A stretch of DNA of 64,000 nt, from NCBI RefSeq assembly GCF_050749815.1, contig NZ_CP192735.1, forward strand, positions 434,001-498,000, written 5' to 3'. The position numbers were made by a program, and so were the translations under genes. The notes under the pieces were generated by a model. It did no database searches, was not told where the DNA came from, and saw nothing but the letters and a program-made list of their open reading frames with translations. This DNA is from Dyella_A sp050749815 (GTDB taxonomy: Bacteria; Pseudomonadota; Gammaproteobacteria; Xanthomonadales; Rhodanobacteraceae). The first letter of the stretch is position 1; each line of letters opens with the position of its first letter. Shown piece after piece: positions 16,985 through 25,397 of the stretch.

Positions 16985-19825
16985 TCAGCGCAGTGCCAGG
17001 AAATCCGCGCTGACCACGAAGCGCACCGCGTCCAGTCGCAGGCGCGACTTGGGCAAGGCCTCGAGCAGCGCGTCGCGCTCGGCCTGCACGGTGGCGATTT
17101 CCGCCGCGCTGATTGACGGATTCACCGCACGCAGCGCGTGCAGGCGGGCCAGTTCGGCATCGAGCGTTTCGGTCGCCAGGGCGGTGGCCTCGGCGACGTG
17201 CGTCGCGGCGCGGTTGCCGGCGGCTGCCTCGGCCTTCTCCAGCATCGGCGGCACCAGCTTGTTGAGGAACTTGCGGTAGCGCGCCACTTCGATGGTGCGG
17301 TCGGCCGCCTTGCGCAGCGCGATCTCGCTGGGCTGGAAGTCGTCGCGCTCGGCCAGGCGGGTGTCGATGGTGACCACGATCGGCAGGGTCGGCAGGAACC
17401 GTTCGGCATCGAGCCCGCGATCAGCCACGCACTCGAGCAGGTACACCGCCTGCAGCAGCGCGCTGCGCGGGCCAAGCACGTCGTCCACCATGAACGCCGC
17501 ATTGCCCTGCTCGCCGGAGAGCGTGAGATCCATCGCGCCCAGCACCAGCGGGTGATCCAGCCGCAGCAGCGGCAGTTCCTCGCGCGCCAGCGCGAGGTCG
17601 CGATCGAAGGTGACCGAGACCGGGCCGTCGGCGAAGCCGGGCAGGGCGTCGGTGGACAGGTATTGCGGATCGAGCAGCAGCACCTTCGGGCCGAGCTCTT
17701 CGGCGTGGATGCCGAACTGCTCCAGCAGGCGCTGCACGAAGGCGTCGCGCGAGGGATCGACGTCCTCGCGGCGGGACGCCTGGCTCAGTTCCTCGGCGTG
17801 CAGGTCGCGGCTGGCGGCCAGTTCCAGCAGGTGGTCGCGGCCGGCGCGGATCAGCTCGGCCAGCTCCTCGTGACTGGCGCGCGTCTCGGCGATCAGCACG
17901 TCCAGTTCCTGATCGCGGCCGTCGGCACTGCGCGCGTGCTCGCCGGCCAGTTCGGCCAGCGATTGGCCGTAGCGGCGCAGCAGCTCGCGGCCGTCGGCGG
18001 GGCTCGAGCGGAAGGCATCCAGGCCTTCGTCGTACCAGCGCGCCAGCACGTGCTGCGCGCTGCCCTCGATGGCCAGCACATGGATGGAAATGTCGTGCTG
18101 CTGGCCGATGCGGTCGAGCCGGCCGATGCGCTGCTCGAGCAGGTCCGGATCCAGCGGCAGGTCCCACAGCACCAGGCGATGGGCGAACTGGAAGTTGCGC
18201 CCTTCCGAGCCGATCTCCGAGCACAGCAGCAGCCGTGCGCCGTCGGGCTGGGCAAAGAACGCCGCGTTGCGGTCGCGCTGGATGATGCCCAAGCCTTCGT
18301 GGAAGCGGGCGATGCCGGCGCCGGTGCGCGTGCGCAGCGCTTCTTCCAGCGCCAGCACCTTGGCCTGGCTGCGGCAGATCAGCAAGAACTTGTCCTGCGG
18401 GTGTTTCTCGAGAAGGTCGACCAGCGCCTGCAGACGCGGATCTTCGCTGTAGTCCAGCGCGAGGATCGGCGCGGGCTGCTGGATGTCGGCGTGGAACTCG
18501 GCCAGCAGCGACTGGCGCGCACCGTCGTCCAGAAGATCCGGATCGAGCAGATGCCACACCGGCAGGCGCTTGGGAAAGCCGCCGATGCCGGCGCGGCGGT
18601 TGCGGAACATGGCGCGGCCGGTGCCGTGGCGGTCGATCAGCGCGGCGAGGATGGCGCGCGCGTGCTCGGGCTTGATCGTCTCGGCCAGCTGCGCGGTGAG
18701 CTCGGCGTCGCCGGCCAGCGCGGCGGCCAGCATGCTGCGCTGCTCGACGTCGAGCGGCTGGTTCTCCAGCAGGCGGTCGGCCACCTGCGACAGCGCCTGG
18801 AAGGTGTCGGCCTCTGCCAGGTAGGCGTCCAGATCGCTGTAGCGCTGCGGATCGAGCAGGCGCAGGCGGGCGAAGTGGCCGCTGCGGCCGAGCTGCTCGG
18901 GCGTGGCGGTGAGCAGGATCACCCCGGGCGTCTGCGCTGCGAGCTTCTCCACCAGCGCGTAGCGCGGGCTGGCCGCTTCCGGCGTCCACTCCAGATGGTG
19001 CGCCTCGTCCACCACCAGCAGGTCCCAGCCGGCGTCGAGCAGCTGCTGCGCGCGCTTGGGCGAGGATTCCAGGAAGCCGAAATCGGCGATCACCAGCTGC
19101 TCGTCCTCGAACGGATTGCTGCCCGGCTCGGACTGCTCCAGCGCTTCGCAGCGCTCCTCGTCGTAGATCGCGAAGCTGAGGTTGAAGCGGCGCATCAGCT
19201 CGACGAACCACTGGTACACCAGCGTGTCCGGCAGCAGCACCAGCGCGCGCGTGGCACGGCCGGTGGCGAGCTGGCGGGCGAGGATCATGCCGGCCTCGAT
19301 GGTCTTGCCCAGACCCACTTCGTCGGCCAGCAGCACGCGTGGCGGACGGCGCGCCGCGGCGATGCCCGCCACGCGCAGCTGGTGCGGCACCAGGCCCACG
19401 CGCGCGGCGGCGAGGCCCCAGGTGGGCGAGCGGCGCGCCTCGGCGCGGCGACGCAGGGCGTCAAGGCGCAGCTCGAACTGGGCGACCGGATCGGTGCGCC
19501 CGCCGATCAGTCGATCGTCGGCCTGGCTCACGCTCTGTTCGTCGTCGAGCTGGCCTTCCTCCATCTCGCGGCCCTCGCCGCGATAGACGAACAGGCCCTC
19601 GCGCACGTCCACGCGCTCGACCAGGAAGGAGATGCCCTTGCCGGCGATGCGCTGGCCGGGACGGAATTCGGCGCGCACCAGCGGCGCGGACTCCATCGCG
19701 TAGGGCCGCAGCACGCCGGCCTTGGCGAACAACACCTGCACGCCGCGTCCTTCGACGCGCAGCACGGTGCCCAGGCCCAGTTCGGGTTCGGCGGTGGAGA
19801 TCCAGCGTTGACCAGGTACGAACAT
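16985..19825 (-). CDS. rapA: RNA polymerase-associated ATPase RapA (HepA)
   Basis: Swi2/Snf2-type ATPase of 946 residues that helps recycle RNA polymerase. The order is N-terminal Tudor-like domains (1-110; FVPGQRWISTAEPELGLGTV aligns with the E. coli start), Walker A DEVGLGKT (168-175), DEAH box (273-276), LLTATPEQLG, and the helicase C half with CSEIGSEGRNFQFA and QRIGRLDRIGQ. Spacer and Rpb2-like domains then end in RLDAVRFVV. I use the ATG at 19825 because it aligns with the E. coli N-terminus; the ATG 21 bp upstream adds residues absent from the family. It has its own terminator. Confidence 0.96.
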   Translation of the reverse strand: MFVPGQRWISTAEPELGLGTVLRVEGRGVQVLFAKAGVLRPYAMESAPLVRAEFRPGQRIAGKGISFLVERVDVREGLFVYRGEGREMEEGQLDDEQSVSQADDRLIGGRTDPVAQFELRLDALRRRAEARRSPTWGLAAARVGLVPHQLRVAGIAAARRPPRVLLADEVGLGKTIEAGMILARQLATGRATRALVLLPDTLVYQWFVELMRRFNLSFAIYDEERCEALEQSEPGSNPFEDEQLVIADFGFLESSPKRAQQLLDAGWDLLVVDEAHHLEWTPEAASPRYALVEKLAAQTPGVILLTATPEQLGRSGHFARLRLLDPQRYSDLDAYLAEADTFQALSQVADRLLENQPLDVEQRSMLAAALAGDAELTAQLAETIKPEHARAILAALIDRHGTGRAMFRNRRAGIGGFPKRLPVWHLLDPDLLDDGARQSLLAEFHADIQQPAPILALDYSEDPRLQALVDLLEKHPQDKFLLICRSQAKVLALEEALRTRTGAGIARFHEGLGIIQRDRNAAFFAQPDGARLLLCSEIGSEGRNFQFAHRLVLWDLPLDPDLLEQRIGRLDRIGQQHDISIHVLAIEGSAQHVLARWYDEGLDAFRSSPADGRELLRRYGQSLAELAGEHARSADGRDQELDVLIAETRASHEELAELIRAGRDHLLELAASRDLHAEELSQASRREDVDPSRDAFVQRLLEQFGIHAEELGPKVLLLDPQYLSTDALPGFADGPVSVTFDRDLALAREELPLLRLDHPLVLGAMDLTLSGEQGNAAFMVDDVLGPRSALLQAVYLLECVADRGLDAERFLPTLPIVVTIDTRLAERDDFQPSEIALRKAADRTIEVARYRKFLNKLVPPMLEKAEAAAGNRAATHVAEATALATETLDAELARLHALRAVNPSISAAEIATVQAERDALLEALPKSRLRLDAVRFVVSADFLALR

Positions 19826-19897
19826 TGCAAAACCGCGTAGCGACAAAGGCCGCCGATTATCCGCCCCTTGCCGCGCGCAGGGAACAGCGTGCGGCGA

Positions 19898-20575
19898 TCA
19901 GGTTTCGCTCCATTCGCGCAACAGGTTGTGATAGACGCCGGTGAGCTGCAGCACGGCCGCCGCATCGGCATGGCTGGCACGCAGCGCCTGGATCGCCTGA
20001 TCCAGCTCGAACAGCGTGCGGCGGCGGCGCTCGTCGCGCACCAGGCTCTGCACCCAGAAGAACGCCGCGACCCGCGCGCCGCGCGTCACCGGCGCCACCC
20101 GGTGCAGGCTGCTGGCCGGATAGATCACCAGGTCGCCGGCCGGCAGCTTCACCGCGTGCTCGCCGTAGGTGTCGCTGACGATCAGCTCGCCGCCGTCGTA
20201 GCTGGCCGGATCGGCGAGGAACAGCGTGCCGGCGATGTCGCTGCGCAGCTGGTTGCCGTCGGGCAACGCCATCACCGCGCCGTCGACGTGCAAGCCGTAC
20301 TCGCCGCCGCCCTCGTAGCGGTTGAAGCGTGGCGGCAGCATGCGCAGCGGGAGCGTGGCGGCATGGAACAACGGATGGCGCGCCAGCGCCGACTGCACCT
20401 GCGCGGCCAGCGCATGGCGCAGCGGCGAAGCGTCCGGCAACTGCCGGTTGCGCTTCACCTCGCGGCCCTGCGCGCCCACCGTCTCGCGGCCGTCGGTCCA
20501 GTCGGCGTTATCCAGCGCCTGCTGCAACTGGGTCAGTTCGGCGGGATCGAGCACGGCGGGCAGGTGCAGCAGCAT
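19898..20575 (-). CDS. piuC: Fe(II)/2-oxoglutarate PKHD-type hydroxylase (PiuC/YbiX)
   Basis: A 225-residue oxygenase of the PKHD family. The iron facial triad is H96-x-D98 (GLHVDGAV) and H158 (SSLHRVAPVTRG), with R168 as 2-oxoglutarate ligand. It begins 14 bp behind the TonB-dependent receptor gene, an order also seen for fiu-ybiX in E. coli and piuA-piuC in Pseudomonas. Its exact substrate is unknown; a role in siderophore or ferric-complex handling is inferred from this conserved linkage. It is probably co-transcribed from the Fur-controlled promoter. Confidence 0.93.
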   Translation of the reverse strand: MLLHLPAVLDPAELTQLQQALDNADWTDGRETVGAQGREVKRNRQLPDASPLRHALAAQVQSALARHPLFHAATLPLRMLPPRFNRYEGGGEYGLHVDGAVMALPDGNQLRSDIAGTLFLADPASYDGGELIVSDTYGEHAVKLPAGDLVIYPASSLHRVAPVTRGARVAAFFWVQSLVRDERRRRTLFELDQAIQALRASHADAAAVLQLTGVYHNLLREWSET

Positions 20576-20589
20576 GGTCTTCGACCCGG

Positions 20590-22887
20590 TCAGAAGCGGA
20601 AGTTGGCGGTGAGCATCGCCGATCGCGGCGTGCCCGGGGTGTAGCGGTAGCCGCTCTTGTTGATCGCGGCCACGTAGCGCTTGTCGAACAGGTTGTAGAG
20701 GTTGAGCTGGAGGCTGAGATGCCGGTTCACCGGCAGGCTGGCCACGGCGTCGAACACCCAGTACGCCTCGGTAGCGGTCGGCGTGCCGATGGCGCCATCG
20801 GTGCCGCGCTTGAGCCCGCCCACGTAGCGCGCGCCGCCGCCGAGGGTGAGGCCGGAGGTCCAGCGGTAGGTGGTCCAGCTGGTGAAGGCGCGCTTCGGGG
20901 TGTAGGCCAGGTCGCGCGAGCCGTCGCTGCTCACCACGGCGCCCTTGAGCACGGTGGCATCCATCGTGGTGAAGCCGGCGCTGATTGCCCAGTGCTCGGT
21001 GAGCCGGCCGACCGCGCCCAGTTCCACGCCCTGCACGCGCTTGCGGCCGACCTGGTAGTACTGCTGGTCTACCGGGTCCTGCACCAGTTCGTTGCTGACG
21101 GTGGTGCGGTAGAGCGCGCCGGTGAGCATCAGCTTGCCGTCGAGCACATCCCACTTGGTGCCCACTTCCACCGTGCGGGCCTTCTGCGGATCGAGGTTGG
21201 GATTGTCCGCGCTGTTCGCTGCGCTGCTCAGGGTGAGCGTGTTGCCGCCCGGCGGCTCCTGCGACTGCGCCACGTTGACGTAGACGCTGCCGTTCGCGGC
21301 CGGCTTGTACAGCACGCCGAGCTTGTAGTTGGGCAGGTTGCCGGAGCTGCGCGTGTCCAGCCCCGGCACCGGCGTGGAGGCCGGTAGCGTGCCGCAGGCC
21401 GGTGCGTTGCGCGCGCCGCACAGCACGGCGCTGTCGAAGTCGGTGGTGTAGTGGTCGAAGCGGGCGCCGGCGTTGATCTTCCAGTGCTCGCCGAAGCTCA
21501 GCGTGTCGAAGGCATAGACCGCGGCCGTGCGGGTGACGCCGCGACTGCGCGCACCGGTACGCCCCACCAGCAGGCCGCCGACGTCGGGATCGGGTGCGTA
21601 CAGGCTGGCGGCGGGGAGCTTGCTGCCATCCAGCGCGGCCTCGCCAACCGCGCTGGCTTCCTCGCGCGTCAGCTCGACACCGAGGCTGAGGTCGTGATCG
21701 ACGTGGCGGCCTTCGGCGTGTACGCGCAGATTGGTCTGGTTGGTCAGGATACGGTTGGTCTGGTCCTTGAACGTGGGCAGGTCGCGGGTGATCGTCCAGG
21801 TGGCCGGATCGGCGGGGTCGGGCGTGAGCAGGTTGGCCGCGGTCGTGCGGTAGGAGATCAGCTGGTAGTCCTGGTGCGTGCGCGCCCAGCGTGCGGTGTT
21901 CTGCAGGGTGACGTCGGGCGAGAAGTCGTGCTGCACGATCGCGGTGAGCATGTCCGAGCGCACGTCGTCGTGGTCGCCCAGGGTGCCGTAGAAGTTCGAC
22001 GGATCGACCGGCGCGGCGTCGTCCAGGAACGGGCGCGTCGGGTCGGGCGTGCCGTAGCCGGGCAGGCCGATGGTGGGGACGCCGCCGTCCGGGCGGTTGT
22101 GCTGCGTGACGTGCAGCGCATCGAGATAAACCCGTGTGGCCGTCTTCAGGCCGAACGCGAGCGAGGGCGCCACGCCCCAGCGCTTGTTGCGCAGGTCGTC
22201 GCGGCCGGGCACGCCGCTGTCCTGGCCCAGCACATTGAGCCGGAAGGCGGCTGTGGGCGACAGCGTCTGGTTCCAATCGGCGGTCGCGCGACGCTGGGTG
22301 GCGCTGCCGTAGGCGAGCGAGCCAGACACGGCATTGCTCGCCATCGGCTGCTTGCTGACCAGGTTGATCGCGCCGGTGGGCGCGGTGCGGCCGTAGGTGG
22401 TGCCGTCCGGGCCCTTGGTCACCTCGATCTGCTCGAGGTTGAACACGTCGCGCGAGTAGGAGCCGAGGTCGCGCACGCCATCGACAAAGATGCTGCCGGA
22501 GGTGTCGAAGCCGCGCATGGTGATGCCGTCACCGGTGGTGGTGGTGCCGTTCTCGCCGGCGTAGAAGGTGCCCACGCCCGGGCTGTTGCGCAGCGCCTCG
22601 GTGAGCGTGGTGGCGCCCTGCTGTTCGATCAGGTCGCGACCGATCACCTGCACGGTCTGCGCGGTGTCGAGCAGCGGCTGGGTGTACTTGGGCGAGGACA
22701 GCTCGTCGACGCGGTAGTCCGGGCCGCGGTTCGCTTCCACCTTCAGGCCGGGCAGGCGGCGCGCCTGGCTGATCTGGGCGACGGTGTCCACGTCGCTCGC
22801 GGTGGCGAGCGCGGGGGCGAGCGCCAGGCCGGTGAGCAGGGCGGCGGTGGTCGGGAGGGCGTGCTTGCGCGACGTGATGAAGGCCAT
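20590..22887 (-). CDS. TonB-dependent catecholate siderophore receptor (Fiu/PiuA-like)
   Basis: Outer-membrane gated channel of 765 residues. It has a signal peptide (to about ALATASD, residue 31), a plug domain (about 60-170; TVQVIGRDLIEQQGATTLTEAL and EQIEVTKGPDGTTYG) and a 22-strand barrel ending in aromatic Phe (TANFRF). The RGFDTSGSIFVDGVRD segment is typical of ferric-catecholate receptors. It forms an operon with the PKHD hydroxylase downstream and has a Fur box about 160 bp upstream. Related PiuA/Fiu receptors import monomeric catechols and siderophore-drug conjugates; the ligand here is not proven. Confidence 0.92.
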   Translation of the reverse strand: MAFITSRKHALPTTAALLTGLALAPALATASDVDTVAQISQARRLPGLKVEANRGPDYRVDELSSPKYTQPLLDTAQTVQVIGRDLIEQQGATTLTEALRNSPGVGTFYAGENGTTTTGDGITMRGFDTSGSIFVDGVRDLGSYSRDVFNLEQIEVTKGPDGTTYGRTAPTGAINLVSKQPMASNAVSGSLAYGSATQRRATADWNQTLSPTAAFRLNVLGQDSGVPGRDDLRNKRWGVAPSLAFGLKTATRVYLDALHVTQHNRPDGGVPTIGLPGYGTPDPTRPFLDDAAPVDPSNFYGTLGDHDDVRSDMLTAIVQHDFSPDVTLQNTARWARTHQDYQLISYRTTAANLLTPDPADPATWTITRDLPTFKDQTNRILTNQTNLRVHAEGRHVDHDLSLGVELTREEASAVGEAALDGSKLPAASLYAPDPDVGGLLVGRTGARSRGVTRTAAVYAFDTLSFGEHWKINAGARFDHYTTDFDSAVLCGARNAPACGTLPASTPVPGLDTRSSGNLPNYKLGVLYKPAANGSVYVNVAQSQEPPGGNTLTLSSAANSADNPNLDPQKARTVEVGTKWDVLDGKLMLTGALYRTTVSNELVQDPVDQQYYQVGRKRVQGVELGAVGRLTEHWAISAGFTTMDATVLKGAVVSSDGSRDLAYTPKRAFTSWTTYRWTSGLTLGGGARYVGGLKRGTDGAIGTPTATEAYWVFDAVASLPVNRHLSLQLNLYNLFDKRYVAAINKSGYRYTPGTPRSAMLTANFRF

Positions 22888-23047
22888 GCGGATTCCTTGC
22901 GGCAACGGTCTGCCCCGTCGGTGGGCCGGGCCCTGGATGTGGGCCAGCCGGCACCGTTCCGCGCTGCGGCGGCAGTGCGGGTAGGACGGGAGCGGGTGAT
23001 GCGCTGGCGACCGTTGAGGCGGGCTGGGCGCGGAGTCGCCATGGTAC

Positions 23048-23067
23048 TCAAATGAGAATGATTTGCA
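23048..23067 (-). promoter_or_regulatory. Fur box upstream of siderophore receptor
   Basis: AAATGAGAATGATTTGCA matches the Fur consensus as overlapping NATA/TAT-like hexamers (AATGAGAATGATT core). It is an AT-rich island in GC-rich DNA and lies 160-180 bp before the receptor ATG. This predicts iron repression of the receptor-piuC pair. The long leader between box and ATG shows no other clear signal. Confidence 0.75.
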
Positions 23068-23088
23068 ACACGAGCCAGGTGCCGCGCA

Positions 23089-23119
23089 CAAAAAAGCCCC
23101 GCACTCGCGTGCGGGGCTT
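23089..23119 (-). terminator. Intrinsic terminator of M13 peptidase gene
   Basis: On the minus strand, AAGCCCCGCAC and GTGCGGGGCTT flank a 3-4 nt loop and are followed by a T-rich run. It lies 44 bp past the M13 stop and close to the Fur box, so it separates the peptidase transcript from the iron operon. Confidence 0.85.
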
Positions 23120-23162
23120 CGGGCCTCACCCCGCCCGAGGGCGGGGCGTCAGCGGTACCGCC

Positions 23163-25280
23163 TTACCAGATCTTCACCTGCTGGTCGCCGGTGCGAACCA
23201 TCGCGTCGCCCGGCTTGCACTGGAACGCCGCCGCGAAGGCCGGCATGTTCGACGGCGCGCCGATCGCGCGCAGCGAGGCCGGTGCGTGCGGGTCGGTGTT
23301 GAGCTGCAGCAGCGCCTGCTTGTCGCGGATGCTGCCACGCCACACGCGGGCCCAGTTGAGGAAGAAGCGCTGGTCTTCGGTGTAGCCGTCGATCTTCTTG
23401 CCGGCTTCCTCGGGGTGGTTCTTCAGCGCCACCTGCAGCGCGTCGTACGCCACGTTCAGGCCACCCAGGTCGGCGATGTTCTCGCCCAGGGTGAGCTTGC
23501 CGTTGACGTGCGCGTCCGGGTGCGCCTTGATCGGCGTGTACGAGTTGAACTGCGCGACGAGCTTGTCGGTGCGGGCGTCGAACTTGGCGCGGTCGTCCTT
23601 GGTCCACCAGTTCTTGTTGTTGCCGTCACCGTCGAACTGGCTGCCCTCGTCGTCGAAGCCGTGGCTGGCCTCGTGACCAATCACCGCACCGATGCCGCCG
23701 TAGTTGATAGCGTCGTCGGCGTTGGCGTCGAAGAACGGCGGCTGCAGGATCGCGGCCGGGAAGTTGATCGTGTTGTCGGTCGGGTTGTAGTACGCGTTGA
23801 CCGTCTGCGGGGTCATGCCCCACTCCTTGCGGTCGGTCGGCTTGCCGATCTTGTCGATGTCGTAGCGGTAGTTGTACTTACCGGCGGCCATCACGTTGGC
23901 GTAGAAGTTGTCCGGGGTGACAGTGAGGCCGGACCAGTCACGCCACTTGTCGGGGTAGCCGATCTTGGGCAGGAAGGTGTTCCACTTGGCGATCGCCTTT
24001 TCCTTGGTCTCGGCGCTCATCCAATCGAGGTTCTCGATGCGCGCCTTGAGCGCGTTGCGCACGTTGTCGACCAGCTCCTGCGCGCGGGCCTTGGCTTCCG
24101 GGGTGAACTCCTGCTTCACGTAGAGCTCGCCCAGCGCCATGCCCATGCCGGAGTTGACGGTACCCAGCACGCGCTTCCACAGCGGCTTCTGTTCCGGCTG
24201 GCCGGACAGCGTCTTGCCGTAGAAGTCGAACTTGTTGTCGGCGAACGCCTTGGTCAGGTACGGCGAGGCGTCGTCGGCCACGTGGAAGCGCAGGTAGGCC
24301 TGCCACTGGCTCACCGGCGCCTTGGCCAGCAGCTGGTCGAACTCGGCGAAGAACTTCGGCTGCGACAGCGAGAAGCCCTTGTCGATGGTGACGTCCTGCG
24401 CCTTGAAGAACTTCTCCCAGCTGAAATGCGGGGTGACCTTGTCGGCGTCCTTGACGCTGACGAAGTGGTACTGGTGCTCGGGCGTGCGCAGCTCCACCGG
24501 CGCGAAGGAGGCCTTGGCCAGCTCGGTTTCGAACGCCAGCACCTGGTCGGCCTGCTTCTTGGCGTCCTCGGCGGACACGCCGGTGAGCTCCAGCGTCTTG
24601 GCGATGTAGCCGAGGTAGGCCTTGCGCTCGTCGGCGTGCTTCGGATCGAGGTAGTAGTCCTTGGTCGGCAGCCCCAGGCCGCTCTGGAAGGTGTAGCCGA
24701 TCTGCATGTCGGCGTGCTGGAAGTCGGCGCCGGAGCCGAACGAGAACACCTGCTGGTCGCCGTCGGCGAAGCTCTTGGTCAGGTAGTCGGCCACGTCGTT
24801 GCCGTTCTTCAGCGCGGCGATCGCCTCGAGCTTGGGCTTGATCGGATCGAAGCCGGCCTTCTCGCGGGCGGCCTCGTCCATGCCGGACTGGTACAGGTAG
24901 CCGATCTTCTGCTCGATCGAGCCGGCCGGCGCGCTGGCGGCGTTCTTGGCGGCGTCTTCGACGATGCTGTGCTGGGTGTTGAGGCTGTCCTCGGCCAGCT
25001 TGTCGAACGCACCCCAGCGGCTGCGGTCGTTCGGGATCGGGTTGGCGGCGACCCACTTGTCGTTGACGAAGCCGTTGAAGTCCTGGCAGGCGTTGATGTT
25101 GGAGTCCAGCTCGCTCACGTCGAACGCGCTCTTGGGCGCCGGTGCAGCTGCTGCGGTGGCGGCAGTGCTGGCCTTGGCCGGCGCGGCCGGAGCGGCGGCC
25201 TGCTCCTGCTTGCCGCAGGCGGCCAGCGAAAGCGCGACGCTGACGCCGAGCGCCAGGGGTTTCAGGTACGGCTTGGTCAT
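23163..25280 (-). CDS. M13-family (neprilysin/PepO-like) metallopeptidase lipoprotein
   Basis: A 705-residue zinc endopeptidase. The N-terminus is a lipoprotein signal with lipobox SLAAC (Cys22), then an Ala/Pro-rich tether. The M13_N domain spans about 60-440 and the catalytic domain about 490-700. Catalytic motifs are HEASH (536-540), third ligand E600 with D604 in ENIADLGG, and the NAYYNPTDN segment. The sequence ends in VKIW, like the conserved C-terminal CxxW of the family. It degrades peptides in the periplasm or at the surface. It is one of several secreted peptidases here. Confidence 0.93.
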   Translation of the reverse strand: MTKPYLKPLALGVSVALSLAACGKQEQAAAPAAPAKASTAATAAAAPAPKSAFDVSELDSNINACQDFNGFVNDKWVAANPIPNDRSRWGAFDKLAEDSLNTQHSIVEDAAKNAASAPAGSIEQKIGYLYQSGMDEAAREKAGFDPIKPKLEAIAALKNGNDVADYLTKSFADGDQQVFSFGSGADFQHADMQIGYTFQSGLGLPTKDYYLDPKHADERKAYLGYIAKTLELTGVSAEDAKKQADQVLAFETELAKASFAPVELRTPEHQYHFVSVKDADKVTPHFSWEKFFKAQDVTIDKGFSLSQPKFFAEFDQLLAKAPVSQWQAYLRFHVADDASPYLTKAFADNKFDFYGKTLSGQPEQKPLWKRVLGTVNSGMGMALGELYVKQEFTPEAKARAQELVDNVRNALKARIENLDWMSAETKEKAIAKWNTFLPKIGYPDKWRDWSGLTVTPDNFYANVMAAGKYNYRYDIDKIGKPTDRKEWGMTPQTVNAYYNPTDNTINFPAAILQPPFFDANADDAINYGGIGAVIGHEASHGFDDEGSQFDGDGNNKNWWTKDDRAKFDARTDKLVAQFNSYTPIKAHPDAHVNGKLTLGENIADLGGLNVAYDALQVALKNHPEEAGKKIDGYTEDQRFFLNWARVWRGSIRDKQALLQLNTDPHAPASLRAIGAPSNMPAFAAAFQCKPGDAMVRTGDQQVKIW

Positions 25281-25397
25281 GGATGTCCCTCTGTGGATGG
25301 TTTGCCCGCAGGCGAGCGTTGAACGCAGGTGCTGACCGGCCGGCGGCCGGCGGTCATGACTTTTGACGCTAGGCCAAGAGTCATGGGTCAGACAGTG

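Noticed and set aside
17138..19840. 900-codon open frame on the plus strand opposite rapA
   Set aside because: Low-complexity Gln/Val/Arg/Gly-rich translation with no domain; the minus-strand frame aligns with RapA from end to end. It is a GC-rich antisense shadow.
23052..25322. 756-codon open frame on the plus strand opposite the M13 peptidase gene
   Set aside because: It covers the terminator and Fur box as well as the whole M13 gene, and its translation is compositionally biased. Shadow.
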